Shown piece by piece: positions 17,647 through 26,119 of a stretch of 64,000 nt of DNA. The translations under genes and the position numbers were made by a program. Source of the DNA: DASUGC01 sp035606665 (GTDB lineage Bacteria; Acidobacteriota; Vicinamibacteria; Vicinamibacterales; SCN-69-37); the NCBI GenBank assembly GCA_035606665.1, contig DATNEY010000027.1:124001-188000 (forward strand). The letters run 5' to 3'. The notes under the pieces were generated by a model. It was not told the DNA's origin and did no database searches. It was given only the letters and a program-made list of their open reading frames with translations. Position 1 is the first letter of the stretch; each line of letters begins with the position of its first letter.

Positions 17647-19098
17647 TCACGTCTCCAGGAGGGCCGCTCGAATCGCGCGCGCCCGCCGGTACACTTTGAC
17701 ATATTCCCGCGCCGGGTTGGACCACGAATGATCGACGGCCATCCCGTTCAGCATGAGGCGATGCCAGACCGGCTTGTCGTGATACAGCCGCGCCGCTCGC
17801 CGCACCGTTTGGACGAACATCTCCACGGATGGGTGTCGAAACTTGAATCCATTGGCGCTCTGCGCCTTGGGCGTGTAGCCGTGAACCGTGTCGTCGAGAC
17901 CGCCTACGGCCCTGACGATCGGGACCGTTCCATACCTCAGGCTGTACATCTGATTCAGGCCGCAAGGCTCGAACTCTGACGGCATCAGGAAAATGTCGGC
18001 GCCGGCTTCAACGAGATGCGCGAGGCGCTCGTCGAAGCCAACCTTCACCGCCACTCTCGCCGGATGCGCCGCGGCGAGACCCGCCAGCGCGCGCTCGTAT
18101 CGGGGCTCACCGGTCCCAAGAAACAGAAACGTGGCGTCCATGGCGGCCAGCTCCTCCGCCCCGCCGATGACGAGGTCCAGTCCCTTCTGCGCGACAAGAC
18201 GCGACACCATTCCAATGACCGGACGACCGAGCGCGTCGTCTCCCATCGGCAGTCCGAAGCTGGCGAGCAGCGCGCGCTTGCACTCACGCTTGCCGCTGAG
18301 ATCGCCCGCATTGAAATGGGCAGGCAGAAACGGATCGGTCGCCGGATTCCAGAGATCCGTGTCAATTCCGTTCAGGATGCCCAGGTAGCGCCGGCCGAGA
18401 GCGCGCAGCACGCCGTCCATACCGGCTCCCGCCTCCTTTGTCCGCGTCTCTTCGGCATACGTGGGACTGACCGTCGTGACGTAATCCGCACTGGTGAGTC
18501 CCGCTTTGAGAAAACTGAACTTGCCCCAGAACTCTCCCGAATCCATTGTGAAGACCGACCACGGTAGACCAAGGGCGGGAACCGTTTCCTTCGGAAACAC
18601 TCCCTGATAGGCAAGGTTGTGAATCGTCATCACAACTCCAGCGCCGGCGAGCGCTGGCCACCGCGGATCGTGTTCCAAACGGACGGGAATCAATCCGGTC
18701 TGCCAGTCGTGAACGTGCACGACGTCCACCGGCGGCCAGCCCGATTCTGCTTCCGCGAAGTCGAGCGCGGCATTGGAGAACGCAGCGAAGCGCCTGGCGT
18801 TGTCCGGATAGTCGGCGCCACGCTCTCCGTACAGGGCCTCGCGATTGAAGTACGCCGGAGCATCGACAAACACGGATCGACGACGGGGAGAATGGTCCAG
18901 TTGGTGATAGGTGATCCCATTGCGGCCACCGGGGACCACTCGAGCCCCAGGCGGATTGACCGACCGGTACTTTGGGATGACGACGGTAACGGCATGTCCG
19001 AGCGACTCGACCGCGGCCGGAAGCGCGCCGACGACGTCCGCCAGACCACCGGTCTTGGCCCAGGGCGCGGCCTCGGACGCCACCATGAGGACGTGCAT
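17647..19098 (-). CDS. glgA: Glycogen synthase (ADP-glucose type)
   Basis: A 483-residue GT5 enzyme that extends alpha-1,4-glucan chains from ADP-glucose. The N-terminal loop K15TGGL19 binds the donor, within MVASEAAPWAKTGGLADV. The C-terminal domain has EPCGLNQMYSLRYGTVP, containing the catalytic E-x7-E region, and VGGLDDTV. The frame continues 20 codons upstream with possible GTG starts, but ATG 19098 matches the family. It is the first gene of glgA-trxA-trxB. With glpX nearby this suggests glycogen storage; branching and pyrophosphorylase genes are not in the window. Confidence 0.93.
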   Translation of the reverse strand: MHVLMVASEAAPWAKTGGLADVVGALPAAVESLGHAVTVVIPKYRSVNPPGARVVPGGRNGITYHQLDHSPRRRSVFVDAPAYFNREALYGERGADYPDNARRFAAFSNAALDFAEAESGWPPVDVVHVHDWQTGLIPVRLEHDPRWPALAGAGVVMTIHNLAYQGVFPKETVPALGLPWSVFTMDSGEFWGKFSFLKAGLTSADYVTTVSPTYAEETRTKEAGAGMDGVLRALGRRYLGILNGIDTDLWNPATDPFLPAHFNAGDLSGKRECKRALLASFGLPMGDDALGRPVIGMVSRLVAQKGLDLVIGGAEELAAMDATFLFLGTGEPRYERALAGLAAAHPARVAVKVGFDERLAHLVEAGADIFLMPSEFEPCGLNQMYSLRYGTVPIVRAVGGLDDTVHGYTPKAQSANGFKFRHPSVEMFVQTVRRAARLYHDKPVWHRLMLNGMAVDHSWSNPAREYVKVYRRARAIRAALLET

Positions 19099-19162
19099 CC
19101 GGGGAGCCGGCCCGGAAATGCTCACGGGCACAACTCGCCGCCGATCGTGAGGTGTCACGCGT

Positions 19163-19218
19163 CAAAGCTTATCGGGGTCAGACCCCGAACTGCAGGGGTC
19201 TGACCCCGATAAGCTTTG
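19163..19218. repeat. Perfect 24-bp-arm palindrome with GGGGTC-GACCCC core
   Basis: Arms 19163-19186 and 19195-19218 are exact reverse complements, with an 8-base loop GAACTGCA. Each arm also contains the smaller palindrome GGGGTCAGACCCC (or its complement) and AAGCTT. It lies between the glgA 5' end and the carboxypeptidase 3' end, both on the minus strand, so it could end the carboxypeptidase transcript or be a dispersed mobile repeat. No T-run follows. Confidence 0.8.
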
Positions 19219-19228
19219 CCCCGATCAG

Positions 19229-20314
19229 TTACTGGATTTCCAGCGCGGGCCCGGACGGCTGCTCGCCGCCGCTGATGCCGGCCCAGCGGCCGACGACCCA
19301 ATTGAAGAGGTGACGCGCTTCCCAGAAGCGGGTCGTGCTGTTCGACGCTCCGAGCACCACCACCGCCACCTGCGGTCCCTGTGGAATCCGGAGGAGAGTT
19401 GCGAGGCAGTACCCCGCCTTGGAAATGAACCCTGTCTTGCCGCCGACTACATCCATCCCGGTGCCGAGCAGCCTGTTCGTGCTGTGAATAGGAATGGTGC
19501 GCGTCTTGGTGCGGACCTCGTACTCCTGCGTCCGCATGATGGGGCCGAGGACGGGATCGGCGCCGGCGTACGTGATGACGTGCGAGATGTCATAGGCCGA
19601 CGAGACGTTGCGCGCGTCCAGGCCCGACGGATCCGCGTAGCTGGTATTCGCCATGCCGAGATTCACGGCCATCTCGTTCATGCGGCCAACGAAAGCCGCC
19701 GTTCCGCCTTCGGACGTCCGCGCCAACACCCGGGCCGCGGCGTTGTCCGACGCGATCAGCGTCAGATGCAGAAGGTCGCGATAGCTCAGCCGGTCTCCGG
19801 CCTTGAGGTGGGTCACCGAGGCGGCGCGCATGTCCGTCGCGGTCACCGCAACGACCTGCTCGAGGTCCGGCTCGTCGGCGACGAAGGTCACGGCCGTCAT
19901 GAGCTTGGTCAGGCTCGCAATTGAGCGCTGGTCATGGGCGTTCTGCTCCCACAGGACGGCGTTCGTCTGGGGATCGAACACGATGGCCGCCGCCGCCCTG
20001 ACTTCCGGAATCTGGTTACCGAGCAGGTCGCGCCGGTATTTCGGCGTCATCGCCTCCTGCTCGACGCGGGCCCGTTCCCGCGCTCGGGCCGCCGCCACCC
20101 TCCGCGCCCGTTCCGCCGCGGCCGCCCTCGCCTTCGCCAGGCTCGACCGGGTCGTGGTCGTCGATGCCTTCGGAGCGGGTGTCGGTGCGCCGGCAGTCGA
20201 TGCCGGCTTCTTGGTGGAAGTTGACTGGGCCGACGCGCCAATGCCCCCGCCAACGAGGGCGCAGACGGCCGTTACGACAGCCACCAGTGATGTTTTTGCG
20301 GCTTTGACTTGCAC
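19229..20314 (-). CDS. D-alanyl-D-alanine carboxypeptidase (PBP5/S11 family)
   Basis: A 361-residue periplasmic serine peptidase that trims the terminal D-Ala of peptidoglycan stem peptides. A signal peptide (VVTAVCALVGGGIGASAQS) is followed by a Pro/Thr/Ala-rich linker and an Ala/Arg-rich helix (~60-88). The three catalytic motifs are S134LTK, S189DN and K293TG. The C-terminal beta domain and amphipathic anchor of classical PBP5 are absent or very short, so it is the DacF/S11 core only. It stands alone, with a 24-bp palindrome after its stop. Confidence 0.92.
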   Translation of the reverse strand: MQVKAAKTSLVAVVTAVCALVGGGIGASAQSTSTKKPASTAGAPTPAPKASTTTTRSSLAKARAAAAERARRVAAARARERARVEQEAMTPKYRRDLLGNQIPEVRAAAAIVFDPQTNAVLWEQNAHDQRSIASLTKLMTAVTFVADEPDLEQVVAVTATDMRAASVTHLKAGDRLSYRDLLHLTLIASDNAAARVLARTSEGGTAAFVGRMNEMAVNLGMANTSYADPSGLDARNVSSAYDISHVITYAGADPVLGPIMRTQEYEVRTKTRTIPIHSTNRLLGTGMDVVGGKTGFISKAGYCLATLLRIPQGPQVAVVVLGASNSTTRFWEARHLFNWVVGRWAGISGGEQPSGPALEIQ

Positions 20315-21088
20315 TAAATCCCCACTCTTGCTGCTTCTTAGACGCGTCTCAGTCAGAAACGGGCGAAAAGTTGTCGCATCCTAGCACAACTCCTTCGTCG
20401 TCAATGGGTACCGGCGATCATCGCCGTCGAGGCACATACCTCAATACGACCCAACTGCAAGAGTCGTGTCACTTTTGGAGGCGCCTGATCTCACTGCCGG
20501 CCCGGCATCTGACGCGGGCGGACCTCTCAGCGCCGTGCGCGATTACGTTTGCGTCGCTGAGGCGACGAGGATGTGCGTTCCGCCTCCCCGCCGGCCATCG
20601 TCAAGACGTCGTCGCATCCAAGTGTTTGGGGTCAGGAATCCAGCAGAGGGGCAGAACTGACACAGATCCCCAAAGAAGTTTCAGGACGATCGGCTGAGAT
20701 TCCTCGGATGATCGATTGAACTCACACCACGTTCAAGATCGTCTATTCCGGCATACCGATTGCAATGCCGTTCGCAGAGGGATTCGATGAGTCTTGTGCG
20801 CTTGCTCGGGTTCACGACGATGGGATGCGGCTGTGTATCAGGCCGATATCGCGACGTCGGGACGAACCGCGAGGTGACGTACATCGAAGAGAAGGGCACC
20901 GGCTGCGCAAACTCCAGCCATCAGCGTAACCAGCCCGTCAGCGCCGACCGTGTCGCCCACGGATTCAGCGCGCCGGGTCTCCGGGCCTCTTAGGGCGGGG
21001 GCTTCGCCTCCACCCCCCGACGCGCACTTCACACTTCTGCCCAGCGGTCCCTGTACCGCTCGTACACTTCGTCCGACATTCTTCCCGT
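20315..21088. other. 774-base region without a convincing gene
   Basis: The short open frames here (up to 108 codons) have no recognisable family, no good ribosome-binding site and overlap each other on both strands. A GGGGTCA string near 20630 and CCCCAAA near 20675 are a weak echo of the palindrome at 19163-19218. Near 20995-21020 a GGCGGGGGCTTCGCCTCC hairpin of the GC-rich repeat type occurs. It may be a decayed locus; I see no RNA gene. Confidence 0.5.
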
Positions 21089-21973
21089 ATGGCTTTGGCA
21101 TTGGTGTCGCGGCGTGCGCCGCGGCCGCATTCCGAGCTGCGGGTCGGCCGGTCTACCCTGCGCTTTTATCACGGTGACTGCACCGAGGTCCTTCCCGAGC
21201 TCGAGGCTGCAACTATCGGCGTAGTCGTGACTTCCCCGCCTTACAACCTCGGGATCAAGTACCGGACCTACAAGGATGACCTCACCCGGCGCGAGTACCT
21301 GAACTGGACCGATCGATGGATTCGAGCAGTGACCAGGCTCATGGCGCCGAAGGCCTCACTGTTCCTGAACGTCGGCGCCAAACCCACGGATCCCTGGGTT
21401 GCGCTGGAGGTCGCTCAGGTCGCGCGGCGCCGGCTGAAGCTCCAGAACACGATCCACTGGGTGAAATCGATCGCCATCGACCGTGAGGCCGCCGGGGCCG
21501 GCAGCCCGATTGACCGGGACGTCGCAGTGGGACACTACAAGCCCATCAACAGCGACCGATTCGTGAACGACTGTCACGAGTACATCTTTCACTTCACGCC
21601 CGGGGGGAAGACCCGGCTGGACCGCAAGGCGGTCGGCGTCCCCTACCAGGATCCTTCGAACATCGCGCGATGGGCGGCTGCCGGCGAGGGCCTGCGGTGC
21701 CGCGGCAACACCTGGTTCATTCCGTACGAGACCATCCAGAGCCGCGATCGCGATCGTCCACACCCGGCTTCGTTTCCGCCGAAGATTCCCGAGCAGTGCG
21801 CACGCCTCCACGGCCTCGACCGCGTCGGCGTGATGCTGGATCCATTCCTCGGATTGGGTTCGAGCGCCGTCGCTGCCCTGCGGTTGGGCATCGACTTCGT
21901 TGGCGTCGAGCTCGACGACTACTACCTGCGCGAAGCCGTCAAGCGCGTGAAGTCAGCGGCGTCCAGTACTTAG
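21089..21973 (+). CDS. Orphan DNA methyltransferase (N4-cytosine or N6-adenine, beta-type order)
   Basis: A 294-residue amino-methyltransferase acting on DNA. The catalytic motif IV is T48SPPY52 near the N-terminus and the SAM-binding motif I (MLDPFLGLGSSAVAA) is near 253, so the order IV...I is that of the beta class. The TSPPY form is common in N4-cytosine enzymes, but adenine cannot be excluded. EYIFHFTP and GNTWFIPYE lie between. No restriction nuclease gene is adjacent, so it is either an orphan regulatory methylase or the remnant of a restriction system. The region upstream is non-coding. Confidence 0.85.
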   Translation: MALALVSRRAPRPHSELRVGRSTLRFYHGDCTEVLPELEAATIGVVVTSPPYNLGIKYRTYKDDLTRREYLNWTDRWIRAVTRLMAPKASLFLNVGAKPTDPWVALEVAQVARRRLKLQNTIHWVKSIAIDREAAGAGSPIDRDVAVGHYKPINSDRFVNDCHEYIFHFTPGGKTRLDRKAVGVPYQDPSNIARWAAAGEGLRCRGNTWFIPYETIQSRDRDRPHPASFPPKIPEQCARLHGLDRVGVMLDPFLGLGSSAVAALRLGIDFVGVELDDYYLREAVKRVKSAASST

Positions 21974-21976
21974 CGT

Positions 21977-23245
21977 CTAGCGCTTGATGCGGTAGACCGG
22001 CGGGTACGACACCTCCAGCCCCGGCCGTTTCACCTTGATTTCCAGCTTCCGAGTGACCTTGAGCGGGTCCGGATTGCTGGAGGTGTAGCCAAGAATGTAG
22101 TAGTCGCTCATCTCGTTGTCGATGACCTGCAGCCGCTTCTTGAACTCATTCGTATTGCAGATGCAGAAGCCGCCAGTCTCGTCGCCCAGAACCTTGAGCG
22201 AACTCACCGACGTCTCGACAAACGAGCGCCACTCCTCAGTGGAGAGATTCACGTTGATGTCGGGCCCGGCGATCAGCCCACGCGGGTCGATCGTGTAGAA
22301 CGTGACGTTGGCGCGGCGGGCAGCGCGCGTGAGCTCGGCAAGCGCCGCGATCAGGTCAGACTCCGCGAACTGCTGACCGTTCTTGTCGAACGGGTTGTCG
22401 AAGCGGTTCAGGTCCTCATTGGAGAGTTCCCGCGACGGATTGTTGGGATCCTCGTTCCGCGTGCCGCCCGCCTGGCCGTACATTTCCTGCATGGCCTTGA
22501 ACCGGGCATTCTTGAACGGGTTGAAATCGTATCCGCCGCTCACATAGATGAACGCTTTCCGGCGGTTCTTGATCTTCTCAACCTGCTCGAGCGTGTCGTA
22601 CGCGGTCGAGAACGCGACCATCGCGTTGTGACGCAGGCCCGCCGGGCCTTCCTGAGTCTGGGCGGCGTTGATGATCTCCGTGACCGTCATCCCGCTGCCC
22701 ATCGTCTTCTTAATGGCTTCGTTGAAGCGGGCCTTCTTGTAGTCGTAGGTCAGGGTGGTGGCAATCGACGAAAACCCTGTCGAGACCAGGGCAATCAGGT
22801 CGTTCTCGTGGATGACCGTGTCCCGGATGTCCTCGAGAACCTTGCGCGCCTTGATCGAGTCCAGCGGCTGCAGGTGCATGTCATCGATGAGGATGATGAA
22901 GATGCGGCCCGACTGGTCCGTAATCGGTTTCTGCGGTGGGAGGATGAGGCCCTCGCTCACCGGCGCGACAGTCGGCACCATCTCGTTCATGATGCGGCCG
23001 CCGTTCGACAGCACGAAGTAGGACAGGGTCTGGAGCACCCCGTCCTCGTAGATTTCAAAGTCCTTGATTGTCAGGTCCGGGACGAACTTCCCGGTCTTGT
23101 CGCGAACCCTGACGTCGGTTGTGACCGCGTCAGTCGTCGATCTGAACGTCGGCGGCTTCTGGGCCTGCTGGGCTGACACCAGCGTCACCGCCAGTATCGG
23201 CAGCGCCAGCCGGACGATCCAGGCTCTGGTCGTGGGGATTCTCAT
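21977..23245 (-). CDS. VWFA-related secreted protein of the acidobacterial type
   Basis: A 422-residue exported protein. The N-terminus has a signal peptide (VRLALPILAVTLVSAQQ). The stretch VTTDVRVRDKTGKFVPDLTIKD with FEIYEDG is the hallmark of the 'VWFA-related Acidobacterial domain' family, followed by a von Willebrand A-like fold with FIILIDDMHLQ in place of the metal site DxSxS. Function in this family is unknown; extracellular binding or envelope roles are guessed. Its 3' end meets the methyltransferase gene end-to-end with 3 bases between. The upstream frame on the same strand overlaps it by 116 bases. Confidence 0.87.
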   Translation of the reverse strand: MRIPTTRAWIVRLALPILAVTLVSAQQAQKPPTFRSTTDAVTTDVRVRDKTGKFVPDLTIKDFEIYEDGVLQTLSYFVLSNGGRIMNEMVPTVAPVSEGLILPPQKPITDQSGRIFIILIDDMHLQPLDSIKARKVLEDIRDTVIHENDLIALVSTGFSSIATTLTYDYKKARFNEAIKKTMGSGMTVTEIINAAQTQEGPAGLRHNAMVAFSTAYDTLEQVEKIKNRRKAFIYVSGGYDFNPFKNARFKAMQEMYGQAGGTRNEDPNNPSRELSNEDLNRFDNPFDKNGQQFAESDLIAALAELTRAARRANVTFYTIDPRGLIAGPDINVNLSTEEWRSFVETSVSSLKVLGDETGGFCICNTNEFKKRLQVIDNEMSDYYILGYTSSNPDPLKVTRKLEIKVKRPGLEVSYPPVYRIKR

Positions 23246-23924
23246 TACGATCTCCGTCGTCAGCCATTATGCCAGACGCCCCACCTGGGCCGGTCTCGCG
23301 GGCGTGCTCGTGACGATGGCGACCGCCGCGCCTGCCTCGGCGCCGGGACGGCAGCACCGAAGCCAAAGCATCCAGCTCCGCATCGATAGACGCCACCCGT
23401 TCGCGGATGGCCGCCTCGTCCAACCAGCTGTCCGGGTTGAGGGGTCGCGCCCGCTCCAGCAGGGCCTCGCGCTCTTCGGGTGTCCGCGAGCGCCTGGCGA
23501 TCCGCTGACTGACTTCGCCGAACCTCCCGCGCAGTCGAGCCGCGGTTGACGCGCCCAGCGTCCTGCCCAGAATCGAGTGGTCCTCGGGCAACGCCTGAGG
23601 AGTCGGAGGAGCCTGCGGCGCCGGAGGAACTTGCGGCGCCGGCCGAGGCCGCTGGGGCCGCTGCTGCTGTGGCGGTGGATCCGGTCGACTCACGACTGCG
23701 TCGCGCGTGAGTGCGTTCCAGTCAAAGTTGAGGTCTGGATGCGTGTGCTCGAGCGCCTCCCGCACCTCCGCGTCAAGGACCCGGCGGCCCACTCGCAGAT
23801 TGCCCGGCGTTCGAAAGACGTACAACACACGCGGGCGCTGGTGCCCGGAACCGGGCCGCCCATTGTGCAGAACGCACGTCTGTTCAAAACCTCGCTTGTC
23901 GCGGGTCTGCCGAATGAAGGGCAC
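23130..23924 (-). CDS. Uncharacterised protein, proline-rich middle
   Basis: A 264-residue protein of no family I recognise. The first ~75 residues (RPRVLYVFRTPGNLRVGRRVLD, LDAEVREALEHTHPDLNFDW) look like a compact folded domain. A Pro/Gln-rich linker (~83-115) follows, then a helical part (EEREALLERARPLNPDSWLDEAAIRERVASIDAELDAL split around 145-190). The last ~50 residues are of low complexity and lie over the VWFA gene start, so the true end may be earlier or a frameshift may exist. The GTG start is 3 bases after the stop of the next-listed gene, with which it is coupled. Confidence 0.6.
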   Translation of the reverse strand: MPFIRQTRDKRGFEQTCVLHNGRPGSGHQRPRVLYVFRTPGNLRVGRRVLDAEVREALEHTHPDLNFDWNALTRDAVVSRPDPPPQQQRPQRPRPAPQVPPAPQAPPTPQALPEDHSILGRTLGASTAARLRGRFGEVSQRIARRSRTPEEREALLERARPLNPDSWLDEAAIRERVASIDAELDALASVLPSRRRGRRGGRHRHEHARETGPGGASGIMADDGDRNENPHDQSLDRPAGAADTGGDAGVSPAGPEAADVQIDD

Positions 23925-23927
23925 TAC

Positions 23928-24563
23928 TTACTTCTTCTTCTTTATCTTCGCTGGCTTTGCTGGTTTCTTTGCCACCTTCGCGGGCTTCGGCGGCTTGGCC
24001 TTGGGTGCCGCCTTGGCCTTGGCCGGTTTCGCTTCCTTCGGCGCAGCCACGGCTTTTGCCACGGGCGCGGGTTTCGCTACCGGCGCGGCCTTCACAGCGG
24101 CTGAGACCGCCGAGGTGTCGTGATGGATTCGTACGAGATCGAATCCGTCGTGAGTCGGCCGATAGGTCCAGATTTCCGACGGCCGCGCCCCGTTAGCCTC
24201 GCACAGCCGCCGCGCCGCGTCATAGCCGGGCACCGGTACATAAAGGTGGAACGGCACGCGGGCCTTTGAGAAATGGGTCCACTGTGCCATCGCCTCGAGA
24301 TTGTTGACGGACTCACCAGTCTCAACTTCGACCAGACCGGCGAGCTTCTTGCCGGCGGTCAGGACGAGATCGGGAAAGAACGTACCCTCGCCAATCTTGA
24401 CGGGGACGACGCGCTCGTCACCGACGTTGATTGCTGCCTCGAGTTTTCGCTTGTACCGTGCCTGCAGGAATCGAATCAGGCGGTCGTGTTCGAGTTGTTC
24501 ACGAACCGGCCGCACAAAAATGGGCGACAAACAGCCTCCCGTTGCCCGATATCCTAGCACCAT
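23928..24563 (-). CDS. Possible nuclease-fold protein with histone H1-like tail
   Basis: A 211-residue protein. The N-terminal ~135 residues contain FFPDLVLTAGKKLAGLVEVET, a pattern of PD followed by E-x-E on a strand that resembles PD-(D/E)XK nucleases with the lysine replaced. QWTHFSKARVPFHLYVPV follows. Residues ~145-211 are a tail of Ala, Lys and Pro repeats (PAKAKAAPKAKPP type) like histone H1 C-termini, which suggests DNA binding. Catalysis is uncertain. It is coupled to the gene listed before it (3-base gap) and divergent from the receiver-protein gene. Confidence 0.65.
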   Translation of the reverse strand: MVLGYRATGGCLSPIFVRPVREQLEHDRLIRFLQARYKRKLEAAINVGDERVVPVKIGEGTFFPDLVLTAGKKLAGLVEVETGESVNNLEAMAQWTHFSKARVPFHLYVPVPGYDAARRLCEANGARPSEIWTYRPTHDGFDLVRIHHDTSAVSAAVKAAPVAKPAPVAKAVAAPKEAKPAKAKAAPKAKPPKPAKVAKKPAKPAKIKKKK

Positions 24564-24604
24564 TCTTGAAGCCGACCTGCTCCGGGAGTGCCATAATTCC
24601 CACC

Positions 24605-24979
24605 GTGGCGAGGCTGCTGCTGATCGATGACGACCCGGCGGTGAGTCTCACCCTCTCCCGCATGCTCGAATTCCGCGGGCACCGGGTCACGCGGATTGAA
24701 TCCGCCGAAACCGGCCTTCTGGTAGCCGTCGATGCGCCCCCGGATGCAATCATCCTGGACATGAAGATGCCGCAGATGGGTGGCCTGGAGTTCCTCAGGC
24801 GTCTTCGGACCTCCCCAGGGCTCGGCCGGTTGCCGGTCGGCGTGATCACCGGCGACTACTTCCTGGGCGAAGCCGTTCTGCAGGAATTGGGGCAACTGGG
24901 TGCGTCGGTCCGGTACAAACCGATTCGTATGCAGGATCTCGAGGCGCTCACCGCGCAGCTCCTCGCATCAGCGACATAG
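24605..24979 (+). CDS. Stand-alone response regulator receiver (CheY-like)
   Basis: A 124-residue receiver domain with no output domain. The acidic pocket is LLIDDDPAV, the phospho-acceptor Asp is in AIILDMKMPQMGG near 50, the switch Thr is in VITGDY, and the conserved Lys is in RYKPI. The frame is open upstream by 58 codons, but the GTG at 24605 begins exactly at the first strand. No histidine kinase gene is close. It is followed 15 bases later by arginase on the same strand, probably by chance of packing. Confidence 0.88.
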   Translation: MARLLLIDDDPAVSLTLSRMLEFRGHRVTRIESAETGLLVAVDAPPDAIILDMKMPQMGGLEFLRRLRTSPGLGRLPVGVITGDYFLGEAVLQELGQLGASVRYKPIRMQDLEALTAQLLASAT

Positions 24980-24994
24980 CCCGGCAAGGCTGCC

Positions 24995-25909
24995 GTGACT
25001 CCACGCCCGATCCAGATCATCGGCGTTCCACTCGACCTCGGCGGCGCACGCCGCGGCGTCGATATGGGGCCGTCCGCCGTCCGCATCGCCGGTCTCGGCG
25101 AGCGACTGACGGCAATGGGCTTCAAAGTCGCCGACAAGGGCAATCTTGACGCCCCAATCCCGGAAACCCGCGAAGAGCGGGATCCGAAGAAGAAATACGT
25201 GCGCGAGATCGCGCGCGTCTGTCAGAAGCTTTATCAGCAGACCTACAGGGCCATTGAAGGCGGCGCCATCCCGATCGTGCTGGGCGGCGATCACTCACTG
25301 GCCGCCGGATCAGCCGGCGCCTCCGCCGATCACGCCGCCTCACGCGGGAAGGAGATCGGCCTGCTCTGGGTGGATGCGCACGGCGACATGAATACGCCCG
25401 CATCGACCTCTACCGGGAACGTGCACGGCATGCCGCTCGCGGCGCTGCTCGGCCCCGAACCAGCCGAGCTCTCGCGCCTCGGCGGGCGCTCCCCGAAGGT
25501 GCGCGCGGACAAGACCGTGCTCATCGGTATCCGGAATCTCGATCCGCCGGAGAAGGCGCGCATCCTCGAGGCTGGGGTCCACGTCTTCACGATGAAGGAC
25601 ATCGACCGCGACGGTATTGCGAAGGTGATGGAGCGGGCACTCGCGATCGCCGCCACGGACACCGACGGCATCCACGTGTCGTTCGACGTCGATGTCTGCG
25701 ACCCCTCGATTGCGCCCGGCGTCGGCACGCCAGTCAAGGGCGGCCTCAACTATCGCGAGGCCCACATGGTGATGGAAATGGTCGCCGACTCAGGCTGCCT
25801 GAAGGCACTCGACATCGTCGAAATCAACCCGATCCTCGACACGCAGAACCAGACAGCGATTCTTGGCACCGAGCTGGTACTGTCAGCCTTCGGACAGCGA
25901 ATCATCTAA
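24995..25909 (+). CDS. rocF: Arginase
   Basis: A 304-residue ureohydrolase that splits arginine into ornithine and urea with a two-manganese centre. Metal ligands are in GGDHS (near 99-103), DAHGDMNTP (near 127-135) and SFDVDVCDP (near 230). The length and the PVKGGLNYREAH stretch fit arginase (RocF) rather than agmatinase. GTG is the start. It may act with the histidine-degradation genes further down in nitrogen recycling, but they are far apart. Confidence 0.93.
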   Translation: MTPRPIQIIGVPLDLGGARRGVDMGPSAVRIAGLGERLTAMGFKVADKGNLDAPIPETREERDPKKKYVREIARVCQKLYQQTYRAIEGGAIPIVLGGDHSLAAGSAGASADHAASRGKEIGLLWVDAHGDMNTPASTSTGNVHGMPLAALLGPEPAELSRLGGRSPKVRADKTVLIGIRNLDPPEKARILEAGVHVFTMKDIDRDGIAKVMERALAIAATDTDGIHVSFDVDVCDPSIAPGVGTPVKGGLNYREAHMVMEMVADSGCLKALDIVEINPILDTQNQTAILGTELVLSAFGQRII

Positions 25910-25926
25910 GATTGAGGGTCTCGGGC

Positions 25927-26001
25927 GGGCCGCTAGCTCAGGGGTAGAGCACCTGGCTTTTAACCAGAGGGTCGCAGGTTCGATTCCTGCGCGGCCCACC
26001 A
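25927..26001 (+). tRNA. tRNA-Lys (anticodon UUU)
   Basis: A complete cloverleaf. The 7-bp acceptor stem GGGCCGC pairs perfectly with GCGGCCC. D arm is GCTC/GAGC, the anticodon loop CTTTTAA has TTT, the T arm GCAGG/CCTGC is perfect with loop TTCGATT. CCA is encoded (25999-26001). The outer anticodon-stem pair (C-A) is mismatched. UUU-reading tRNA-Lys is a substrate of MnmA encoded at 15221-16285. Confidence 0.97.
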
Positions 26002-26119
26002 ATACGCACGGCCTCATTTGGCACTCGTCTCGACACCGATACCCGCCACCGGCGCCCTGGCCGTCCTCGGCCTGCTGGCCGTGCTGGCCGTCGAGCGCGA
26101 AGGGGTTAACGGAACGAGT

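Noticed and set aside
20371..20697. 108-codon frame in the gap before the methyltransferase
   Set aside because: No family, no start signal, and other frames overlap it.
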